Assembly: GCA_031841125.1 (NCBI GenBank)
Contig: CM063107.1
Location: 46,947,497-47,011,496 of the forward strand
From: Acanthococcus lagerstroemiae
Lineage: Eukaryota > Arthropoda > Insecta > Hemiptera > Eriococcidae
Reading direction: 5' to 3'
DNA length: 64,000 bases
Position numbers and translations under genes: made by a program. Under the pieces are notes generated by a model. It was not told the origin of the DNA and did no database searches. It saw nothing but the letters and a program-made list of their open reading frames with translations. Positions 46,717 to 55,900 of this stretch are shown here, in pieces; within the stretch, counting starts at the first letter, position 1; the number at the start of each line of letters is the position of its first letter.

Positions 46717-47439
46717 TAGAGCTAGGATTTGCTGGCATTGGCCGAATAAGTTTGTTTAAGGGCTGATGGGATGTAGTCAAATATGAACACGAATCAGGGT
46801 AATACAAGGCCAAAGAAAAAAAATGTATTTTGCCGAATAATGCCGAAAGAGGTATAAATGCCGAAATTAGAGTTGAATGCCGAATAACACCGAAAACGAT
46901 GACCTGCGCGCAACAATAAATTTAATATTGCAAACAGACACAAACCCTGAAATCACTGATTGTCACCAAGAGGAATTTAGTCTCAGATCGCACGTTCATC
47001 TCAACCTACTTGTCCTTCCTACCCAACACAATTCGAAAACTGGAAACGAGAGGCCTTCCCCTACACGAGCAACTGCGACTGTCCATGATGTTTCATGCAT
47101 CAAAACTTTATCAAATCCCAGGAGGTGCTCGTGGACATTGCCTGCAGACGAAGGCTGAACAAGTTTTTCCGAAAAATACAGGTCTCGAAACCTTAAAAAA
47201 TTCCAGTAATTCACTTTTTCATGGAACTACATGTTTAACACAGGATAACATAGAGAAACATTTAGTGGTCATGTTCAATAAAAATTTTTGTAATATTACT
47301 TGTAAACTCTATTTTTCATTAAAATTTTGTATTCCTTCTAATACTGTAAGTTTACTTTTCGTTATTGCCGAATCAGGCCGAAAATTGTAGTTTTAAATGC
47401 CGAATTTCCAATGTTTATTGCCGAAAATTCCTAGCTCTA
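46717..47439. mobile_element. hAT non-autonomous element, 723 bp
   Basis: Ends TAGAGCTAGGA / TCCTAGCTCTA and a perfect 8-bp target duplication GTAATCAC (46709-46716 and 47440-47447). Many TGCCGAAT/GCCGAAAA boxes cluster near both ends. Short open frames inside lack transposase motifs. Confidence 0.92.
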
Positions 47440-47596
47440 GTAATCACATACTTTTTTATCGTGTTAGAAATTATACACTCCAGTTAGTTACGAGTACAAT
47501 CAACTTACATATAGCAAACTGGACATACTTAGGTTAACCGACGATATGTACTTCGCAAATTAAGAACGTAAGTATTCGAAAACTCGGACCACTTAC

Positions 47597-47758
47597 CTCA
47601 GCTCCAGCTCGCATTATAGTTAAACAATTCACTAACAGCGTTGACACTGCAGGTATACTGAGTTTAGTCCGTACAAATGCCTTTTGGAAAAGCTTATCTC
47701 TTTGATCGACTATATCAGTTCCTCTGTGCAACGAAAGACGAAACCAACCTTCCATCAT
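47597..47758 (-). CDS. Possible coding exon, unknown product
   Basis: On the minus strand, ATG-ATG at 47758 opens 54 codons (MMEGWFRLSLHRG to IMRAGAE), ending at a consensus donor GAG/GTAAGT at 47597. Composition is protein-like, but no domain is recognised. Joining it to the next minus-strand exon (46447) does not work simply because stops intervene. It could be a 5' exon of an alternative transcript or chance. Confidence 0.28.
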
Positions 47759-48548
47759 TATACAGGTTTAGTCTTGCACTCGGAGAAAAAGCAGGTGAAC
47801 CGCTTTCTGCTATCTTCATATCACACACGGACTGGCTTTTTAGGGCGTTCCGGGATATCTGAAAACTGCAAAGGCAGAAGAGAGATGGTGACCGGGACTT
47901 TTTAACTAGCAGTTTTTCTCTAAAAAGCATTTCGCTGCAAAAGCACGTTGATACTATAACTTTTTCGAGTCCAAGTATTACATAGCTATTCATATGTGAT
48001 TGATAAATAATTATATTAGCCAGGTAGCCTAAGCGAATTACTAATTTGATTGGAAAACATCCGCACGAAAGGTTTGACTGCTGAAAAATGTTGAGGAAGG
48101 TGTCTATAACAAGGTGGTGAAAGCCCACCGCCACCACACTGGGAGCTTCCACCATTATTGACGAAGAGGGTTGCGGAAAATGAATTTTTAATGGGTTTCT
48201 TGATTTTTCTCAAAATCATGACATTCCAGGAAGATAATACCTCGTAAAAAAATGTTCCTTGTAAAATTTTCTATAAAACAACCTATTACACGAATTTACT
48301 CATAAGTCATACTTGAGGAGTTACAGGCTTAGAAAAGTTTATTGTTTTAAAAGTACTACATTTACGTGACGGGTAATTCTAAAAAAAAAGCAATTTTCAC
48401 AGAGTAAAATTTTCCATTCAAAAAGTTTCGGTTTGGGGGAATTTGGAGGTGGAATTTATTGTTTGTGTGTCCCACAAGACATAAACACCCTTCTGCTCAA
48501 TTCATGTTGACCAGGGGAGGGGGCAGAGCATTTTAAAATATTATCTAT
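47759..48548. other. Unassigned sequence
   Basis: No convincing gene or repeat. A minus frame at 47715-48155 lacks features and overlaps the candidate exon in another frame. Confidence 0.4.
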
Positions 48549-48577
48549 CCACGGCATGAGAACTTCTCATGCCGTGG
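48549..48577. repeat. Perfect 14-bp hairpin
   Basis: CCACGGCATGAGAA, one base, then TTCTCATGCCGTGG. It is followed at once by a second hairpin (GGCTCA ... TGAGCC, about 48575-48593), and GCCGTGG recurs at 48616. It lies just beyond the 3' tail of the minus-strand RTE element. Confidence 0.8.
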
Positions 48578-48659
48578 CTCAGTAAAAATGAGCCGCAGCA
48601 TTGGAAATTCTTATGCCGTGGCCAGATGTTATTCAACTTCAAACCTTCAACATGAAGAG

Positions 48660-49985
48660 AAGATATTTATTTTTATTTTTTATTTTATTTTTATTTTTCC
48701 TTTACATTATGGAAGCTGTTACAGCTACGCTGAAAGTGCTCCCGGCCCTTTTAGGGCAAAGGTGTATCTCACCCGCTCCCATTCGGATCTCGTGGTGGCT
48801 ATGCGGTGGAAGTGCATGTGCTGAAGGAAGCGGTCAATTTCAGTTCTCCATTTCTTTCTTTGGCCTCCGCTTTTTCTTATTCTGAACGCCATATTCCAGA
48901 AGGTCGTTCTGTGGGTCCACCTGTCAGGGTCCATACGAGCTACATGACCCGCCCAGCCCCATTTCATATTCCTGTGGTATGTTATTGCGTGTTGGAGTTT
49001 TGGGATTTTCCCCCTCATCTTTTCTATGCTGATTTTGTCGATTTTTTTGTATCCTAGAATAGCCCTCATCATCGCATTCTCGGCGGAAGTGATCCTTGAT
49101 TTTAGTTTCTCGGAAAGGGTCCATGTTGCACATCCGTACATCATCGTCGGTAGTACCGATGCATTGTATATCTCGGCTTTCTGGCTTAGCTTGAAATTGC
49201 CTTTAAGTATGTTTTTTAACATCCAGAATTTTTTCCATGCTCCCTTCACCCTCCTCCTGATCTCCTTTTCCATTTTTTGCTCGAATGTGATGATTTGCCC
49301 TAAATATATTGCTTCGTCTGTCCATGCTATTTCGTTGTCTCCGATTTTTATACTTTTCGTTGGTGTCTCCCGTGCCATGAATACCGATTTTTTAAAATTA
49401 ATTGTTAGGCCGGCTATTTGGCTGTTAAAGCTTAGTTCGTGAATCATTTCCCTTAAATCAGAGAAGGAGTCCGCCACCAAAGTCACGTCGTCAGCGAAAC
49501 GCAGGTTGTTTAATCTTTTCCCGTTAACCTCCAGGCCTTTGTTGTCCCAGTTTAAACCCTGAAAGACCTCCTCCAACACGCAATTAAAAAGTAATGGTGA
49601 TAGGGGGTCGCCCTGCCTGACTCCTTTCCTTATCCCGAAGTATGGCCCTAGCCTGTCGCTTTTTATTCTGCTCTTTAGACCGGAGTACATTTCTTCTACA
49701 ATTTTTACAATTTGGTGGTTTACGCCTTGTTTAGCTAGAGCTTTTATTATGAATTCGTAGTTGACCGAGTCGAACGCTTTGTTGTAGTCTATAAAAGCCA
49801 GAAACGTATTCAAGTTGTAATCGTGGGTTTTCTCCATTATTTGATTTATTGTATGCAGGTGATCGATTGTGGAGTAGCCCTGTCTAAAACCCGCTTGCTC
49901 GGGAGGCTGCTGGTTTTGTAGCATACTCCTTAACCTCGATTCAATTGCTTTAGAGAAAGTTTTTGAGAGCACGGGAGAGAGGCTA
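48660..49985 (-). mobile_element. RTE-type non-LTR retrotransposon, 5'-truncated
   Basis: Reverse transcriptase frame at 48725-49972 and a 3' tail of AAATA-type repeats (plus strand TTTTTATTTTATTTTTA, about 48666-48703). The endonuclease half is missing, and the 5' edge abuts a 67-bp tandem array. Confidence 0.85.
48725..49972 (-). pseudogene. RTE-type reverse transcriptase, 5'-truncated but open
   Basis: An open 415-residue frame, no natural start codon (first codon GTG). RT motifs in order: QAGFRQGYSTIDH, LAFIDYNKAFDSVNYE, GVRQGDPLSPLLFN, the catalytic LRFADDVTLVAD, and the thumb region YLGQIITFEQK and YGCATWTLSE. The C-terminal WAGHVARM and RTEIDRF segments are of RTE/BovB type. An intact element would have an upstream apurinic-type endonuclease and total about 1000 residues. 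The lack of internal stops implies recent insertion, but without its 5' half it is dead. Confidence 0.9.
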
Positions 49986-50008
49986 GTAGTATAGAAAGGG
50001 GAGGTTCT

Positions 50009-50545
50009 GGACCAAGTTCACATTTCTGTAAATTTTCTGTTGAAAACATTTTTCTGAGTGAATTCTGTTCTCTCTGGACCAAGTTCACATTTCTGTAAAT
50101 TTTCTGTTGAAAACATTTTTCTGAGTGAATTCTGTTCTCTCTGGCTCGAGTTCACATTTCTGTAAATTTTCTGTTGAAAACATTTTTCTGAGTGAGTTCT
50201 GTTCTCTCTGGCTCGAGTTCACATTTCTGAGCATTCACTGTTGAAAACATTTTTCTGTGTAAGTTCTGTACAATCCTAGACCGAGTTCATATTTCTGTGT
50301 AAGTATTGTTCTCTCTGAATCGAGTTCACATTTTTGTACATTCACTGTTGAAAACACTTTTCTGAGCATTCGCTGTTGAAGTCACATTTTTGTACATTCG
50401 CTGTTGAAAACACTTTTCTGTGTAAGTTTTGTACAATCCTAGACCGAGTTCACATTTTTGTACATTCGATGTTGAAAACACATTTTTGTACATTCGCTGT
50501 TGAAAACACATTTGTGTAAGTTCTGTTCTCTGTAACCAAGTTCAC
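50009..50545. repeat. Tandem array, 67-bp unit
   Basis: Units start GG(A/C)(C/T)(C)(A/G)AGTTCACATTT and contain CTGTTGAAAACA and TTCTGAGTGAATTCTG; the first two lie at 50009 and 50076 (67 bp). Later copies are shortened and rearranged. It sits between the RTE element and the Polinton. The open frame on its minus strand is only a repeat translation. Confidence 0.85.
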
Positions 50546-50838
50546 ATTTTTGTGTTGGTGTTAAAAGAATTGATATTGTAATATAAAGTGGTCGAGTTTC
50601 CATTTTTTTTATCAGACCACTTTTTTTTTTCTAACTTGGATTTCAAGTGATTTTGGTTTGAAATCTTAATACTAAAAAAAATAATAAAAAAAAAAATCGA
50701 AAATTGATATTGATAACCTAGTTTAAAAAAAAAATAATAAAAAAAATAAATAAAAAAAAATAATAAAAAAAATTTAAAAAAAATCGAAAATTGATAACCT
50801 AGTTTAAAAAAAAAAATAAAAATATTATATATTATAAA

Positions 50839-51624
50839 ATGGAAATGATTGAAAGTAAAAGCAATAACTTTAATTTTGATGACTCTACACACTGTGTATC
50901 TAAAAAGATACCATCAGTGAAAGTGATTAATCAAGAACCTGTAGGCCTCTGGATGTCTAATGAAAATTTGATGTCTTGTGAGTGGAGAAAAAGTTGCAAC
51001 GAGTCATGTTCAGATGCCAGCTGTGTAGAACATTTTGTAAATACAAAACCGCACACAATTGAGACTCGAGATGGATCAATTCAAGGTAGGATTATTGATA
51101 AAAATCGTATTTTAATCATTAGACGCCAACTTAAACTTATCAGACTTTCTCGAAATGATTACTCTTTTGCTGGTTATTGGGTAAAAGGAGATACAGACTA
51201 TATTTCAGCACGTAAGTATCTCTTAGTGTTTCTAGATGAAAAGAATCATCCACTACATAAAGAACCAATCCAACTTACAGCTAGAGGTGTATTTCAGGTA
51301 GAATTTGATAAGAATTTATTAAAGTTTAGAAAAGAATTTAAAACAGTTTATAGTAAAACACGAGGTGTAATGTCAGATTTATGGTATTCTATGCTTGTGT
51401 TCTGTCCTACTTTTGTATCAAACGTAGTAGGTTCTTTAAAAAAGAGTAGAGCATGTTGTATTGAAAATTATATTGTTCCAACAGAATCTAATTTGAACTC
51501 TTTATGTGTAGGTAGAGATAAAGAAGTCTCAAAAATTGTTGAAGCTATGTTTAATGATTCTGAAAAATGGAAAGCTGAAAATAGTAAACCTTTCATAACC
51601 ACATTAGTTCAAGAAAATGAATAA
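50839..51624 (+). CDS. Unknown Polinton protein 1 (261 aa)
   Basis: First gene of the element, start MEMIESKSN preceded by ATATTATAAA. I do not recognise the family. Visible features: a Cys-rich stretch near residues 46-63 (CEWRKSCNESCSDASC) that could bind metal; a central region of alternating hydrophobic strands (about 75-150, including FAGYW and KYLLVFLD); a further Cys pair (RACC) near 213; and an acidic/basic C-terminus. No signal peptide or membrane segment. Ends TAA, followed at once by a 13-bp perfect hairpin. Its position upstream of PolB suggests an early or regulatory role, but this is a guess. Confidence 0.75.
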   Translation: MEMIESKSNNFNFDDSTHCVSKKIPSVKVINQEPVGLWMSNENLMSCEWRKSCNESCSDASCVEHFVNTKPHTIETRDGSIQGRIIDKNRILIIRRQLKLIRLSRNDYSFAGYWVKGDTDYISARKYLLVFLDEKNHPLHKEPIQLTARGVFQVEFDKNLLKFRKEFKTVYSKTRGVMSDLWYSMLVFCPTFVSNVVGSLKKSRACCIENYIVPTESNLNSLCVGRDKEVSKIVEAMFNDSEKWKAENSKPFITTLVQENE

Positions 51625-51626
51625 TG

Positions 51627-51656
51627 TATTTTTATATGATTTTTCATATAAAAATA
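51627..51656 (+). terminator. Perfect hairpin after unknown gene 1
   Basis: TATTTTTATATGA, loop TTTT, TCATATAAAAATA: a 13-bp perfect stem beginning 2 nt after the stop codon. Candidate transcript 3'-end signal; the function is inferred from position and from the similar hairpin after the next gene. Confidence 0.55.
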
Positions 51657-51662
51657 ATAAAA

Positions 51663-52079
51663 ATGGAAATGAATAACACTTTTAAAAATTATCATTGCGA
51701 ATTAAAAAACATTGAATTCCTTAAATGTTTTAAATATATTAATATTTATTTGGAAACAGATCTATATAAATTTATGGAAAATATTGTTTATGACTTTATT
51801 CCTGAAAATAAAATTAAAGAATTTTATAAAGATTTAGAAAAAAAAGGCGAGAAAGAATTTGTAGAAGATATTAGAAAGACATTTAAATCTAAAGAACGAA
51901 AAGAAAATCAAAATATTTCAAGAAAAAATATTAATGATACAATGATAGAAACATTTGCTATTAGAACGGGAAAAAGTAAAGAAGATATAAAAAAAATTAA
52001 AATGCTAATACTTTTAAAAAAAATAACTAAAAAAAATATTACATTTAAAAATGGAGAAATAGAAAATATAGATTATTAA
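51663..52079 (+). CDS. Unknown Polinton protein 2 (138 aa)
   Basis: I chose ATG at 51663 (MEMNNTFKNYHCEL) because it has the AATAAAA-ATGGAAATGA context seen at gene 1; an in-frame ATG at 51624 would put the 5' hairpin inside the coding region. The product is strongly basic and Asn/Lys/Ile-rich with predicted helices, no recognised domain. Ends TAA, followed at once by a second hairpin. Function unknown. Confidence 0.65.
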   Translation: MEMNNTFKNYHCELKNIEFLKCFKYINIYLETDLYKFMENIVYDFIPENKIKEFYKDLEKKGEKEFVEDIRKTFKSKERKENQNISRKNINDTMIETFAIRTGKSKEDIKKIKMLILLKKITKKNITFKNGEIENIDY

Positions 52080-52106
52080 GATTTCAAACAAAAATTATTT
52101 GAAATC
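52080..52106 (+). terminator. Hairpin after unknown gene 2
   Basis: GATTTCAAA, 9-nt loop, TTTGAAATC, starting at the base after the stop codon. Same placement as the hairpin at 51627-51656. Confidence 0.5.
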
Positions 52107-52462
52107 TCTTGGAAAATGCGAAAAAACTCACGAGAAAATTTTGCAAAACCACTGCCCCCCGCGAACGCCCTGAATTTTTATTTGCATTTTTTTTTGTCCG
52201 CGGGAGGCTGTGGAAACTCTGAGAGTTTTTTTTTCCCACCAAGGCCGTCGATTCACGCATCCGAGACTGATATGGCCGGCTTCATATCAGCTCAGAGTAC
52301 GCGAGTCTAAACCCGGTGTTATCTTTTTTTTTTTTTTTTTTTTTTCACTGTAGTTCGACCTCCAAGCACCCAGCGACGCGTGTGCACCCGCGCCATCGGA
52401 GTACGTCAGAGATCTAGTACAGCGGTTTTTTTTTTATTTATTTTGCATTGAATGTTACTACC

Positions 52463-52478
52463 TAATCAGCGCTGATTA
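52463..52478. repeat. Perfect 16-bp palindrome
   Basis: TAATCAGCGCTGATTA, nested in a looser inverted pair (GTTACT ... AGTAAC, about 52454-52494). Confidence 0.85.
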
Positions 52479-52506
52479 CAGAGACTTAGTAACTCGACAT
52501 CGTCGA

Positions 52507-52578
52507 CCCCGAGATAACACTTTTGATTTACCGCCGTGACGCTGTTCAGTCACGGTTACAGTTTGTTATCCCGAGGGG
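52507..52578. repeat. Nested hairpin
   Basis: Inner perfect stem CCGTGAC (52534-52540) / GTCACGG (52549-52555), loop GCTGTTCA; outer stem GATAAC (52513-52518) / GTTATC (52565-52570), plus CCCC/GGGG outside it. Could be an RNA structure or a protein-binding site. Confidence 0.7.
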
Positions 52579-52961
52579 AACTAGCCTAGGTGAGGTGTAC
52601 GGACCTTTCCCCTCTTTAGCACTTCCGTCTAATATGGGGAGGAAGCCTAATGTACAGCTCCTAGCTCCGATAGAGTGTTATTTAAAATTTGTATATATAC
52701 TTACGAAGCCCGTAACCAACATTACATATGAGTTTGAAAATGCAAACATAGCACTCTCATATTTATGAATAAATTATCATCGCCGTATAGATTCGATTCA
52801 TGTATAATTTTTTTTTCAATGCCATGATGGTGTTATCATTTAATTGATTGCGCTAACCTTGTTAATTATTTGGTTGTTTTCGTGCATAAATTAGCGTGTA
52901 ATGAAGAAATACGATAAATAAAAAATTGAATTACGTTAAAAGAATAATCATATATAATAAA

Positions 52962-55900
52962 ATGGAAACGATAAATAAAAAATATGCACCGAGAATGTGT
53001 ATAGAGTGTAATAAAAAAATTACATACAAAAATTATGCTAGACATGTCAGATCTAAGCATGGAAGGACAACAACAACAGCAAAAGATTTAAGAAATGATT
53101 TGCGAAATTGTGGAGTGAAAGGTGTATCTAAGTTGAAAAAATCTGAATTATTGGAAATTAGAGACAAGATACAGAGACAGAGTTCGAATTTTGAGAGAGA
53201 GATTCTGAATAAATTAACGAAAAAAGAACTCATTAAAAAAGTTGGAGAAAGAAACAAAAATTTAACTAGAGCTAAAATAATTGAAAAATTCTTACAATCT
53301 CAAAATGTAAAGTATCTCCAAGAATTTAATTTTGATGATGATAGTTTTGATGAGCCTATAGTTCGTCCTAGTGTGAGAAAGATAGATGGGTGTTGGAAAA
53401 ATATGGTAAATCAATTCTCTATAGTATACGAACCTGCAAAATATGATTTAAGAATTTATTTAGACAAAATTACAGAACTTCTTGGTAGAATGCTTAAAAG
53501 TGAGATGAAAAAGAAAAAGGCAATAAACATAGGATTAATAGCAGTTGTAAACTATATAGAAATAGATCACACAACTGGAGATAAAATAGGTGATAAAGAG
53601 GCATATTTTCGATCAAAGCATCATATTATAGTAGATTCGAATGCAATTGAAAGTGCATTAATCTCAGCAAAAAATGAAGTTATAAAAAAGTATGAGAGTT
53701 ATACTGCTCAAAATACTAAATATAAATTTGATCAAGTTATTGAAATAAATATTCAATCTGATAAAAATGACCCTTTACGTGGTGGGACTTATATTCAATT
53801 ACCCAAATTTATTCAATCAAAAAAGTGTTGTATTAATGTGAAAAATATTCAAAATAAAAATTTTAAGTGTCTCAAGCAAGAAGATCTTAGATGCTTTGAA
53901 TATGCGTTGGAAAGTGTTTTGAATTCAGTTACAAATCATGTAGATCGAGTTTCAAATTATGATATCACGAAATATGAAGAACTGAAAATGGAATATCCAG
54001 TTAATTTAATTCCAGAAAATATTAAAAAATATGAAAAATTTCTAGGTATATCTATCAATATTTATAAGTATGAGGAAGATGAAGAGGGTATTGGTCAATT
54101 TTCTTTAATTTATAAACCAATTAGTAGTGAAAACCATGTAAATTTACTACAGTATAAGGATCATATTGTTGGGATAAAAAACTTGAGTGCTCTATTAAAA
54201 GGAAAAATACATAAATATACATATCATGTAGAAATTTGTATGAAATGCCATAAAAGATTTAAAGATAAATTAAAATATGAGGAACATTTAAAAAATTGTA
54301 TAAATGATGAGCAAAATATAGAAATGCCAAATGAAGAGAAGAAATTTCGAAAATATTGCACAAATGGGGCAGAACAATATCATCCATACACAGTGACGTT
54401 GGATTTTGAATGTCTATTGGAAAAAATGCAAAAAGAAACTAAATCAACAAAATATCTCCAGAAACATATTGCTAACAGTTTTTGTTTCTATTCTGACCAA
54501 CAAGGAACACAGCTGGTTAGAGACTCGAATGTACAAAACTTGATGAATCAATTCAATTCTTGGTTAATAGAACATGCTCGCGCATACAACAAGATAAGAA
54601 GAATTAATAAGCCAATGATTTGGGGACAAGATGAAGATATCAAATTCAAAGAAACTTCTCACTGTCATTTATGTAACAAGATTCTTGCAGAAAATGAAAA
54701 AGTTAGAGATCATGATCATTATACAGGAAAATTTCGTGGTGTAGCCTGTGGAGAGTGCAACTCGCATTTAAGAATGCCAAGATTCATTCCAATTTTGATT
54801 CATAATTTAAAATACGATTCCAAAATATTTTTACAATGGTTGTTAAAATTATTTAGTGGGAATGAGAGGAAGCCTTCTGAGAAACATGATGTGAAAATTA
54901 TTGCAGAAAATTGTGAAAATTATAAAACATTTTCCAAAAAGGTGGTGATAGATCATTGTGAAGTAAAACGAGATTCCACTTATTGCTGCACTTGTAAAAG
55001 AAAATATTGGGACAAAATATTAAAAAAATGTTCCTCTTGTCAAGGAGAAAAACTGAAAATAAGTAGGAAAGGAGATAAAATACCTATAGAAATGGAATTT
55101 AGATTTATTGACACATTAAATTTTGTGGGAATTAGTTTAGATCAAGCAGTAAAAAATCTAGCAGAAGTGAATGACTGTTTTTGTGCTAGGTGTAAAAAAG
55201 TACAGAAAATTAGGAAAGGACAATTTTTACCAATAAATGAGAATGGTATTTTAAAATATGCAGCAAAATGTGAAATTTGTGATTCTGAATTGACAAAACC
55301 GATTAATTATAATAAATTTCAAAATATATTGAGAGAATTTAAAAAAGAAGACCTACATTTGGTTTTACAGAAGGGGATTTATCCTTATGACTGGGTTAGT
55401 ACTTATGATAAATTCTCTGACCAATTACCATTAGATAAAAAGGCGTGGTATTCGATGTTAAATAATAAACATATATCTGATGACGATTTATCAAAAGCAA
55501 AAAAAGTTTACAAATATTTTGGATGTAAAAATTTTGGAGATTATCATGATTTATACTTGAAACTAGATACAATTCTCACAAAAGATATTTTTGATAATTT
55601 TAGGGAAATGTGTTATAAACATTATGGACTAGATCCTGTATATTATATTTCAGCACCACATTTATCAGATAGTGCTTCTTTAAAATTCACGAAACAATCG
55701 CTTGAGCTAATTACTGATCAAGAAAATTATGAAATTTATGAGAAAGGAATAAGAGGAGGGATTTCCAACATTCCTCATAGACACGCTCTTGCTAATAATT
55801 GTTACTTTTACGATGAGAAAGAAAGAAAAACGATAAAATTAAGCAAAGAAAAAGCCAAAGAGAAAGGAATTTGGGATAGTAAAAAGCATATCAGTTATAT

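Larger units (their letters stand above)
52107..52961. other. GC-richer structured intergenic region inside the Polinton
   Basis: About 850 bp between gene 2 and PolB, the only large gap in the element. From about 52135 to 52680 it is much richer in G+C than the genes and contains several T-runs, a 16-bp perfect palindrome (52463-52478) and a nested hairpin (52507-52578). It carries no credible gene. It may be a foreign insertion (SINE- or MITE-like) or a replication/promoter region. The last 120 bp return to AT-rich sequence leading to the PolB start. Confidence 0.6.

Noticed and set aside
50009..50545. CRISPR-like array
   Set aside because: Continuous tandem repeat without unique spacers in a eukaryotic genome.
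50326..50892. Minus-strand frames left of the Polinton
   Set aside because: One is the 67-bp tandem repeat in translation, the other is low-complexity Phe/Ile from A/T-rich DNA.
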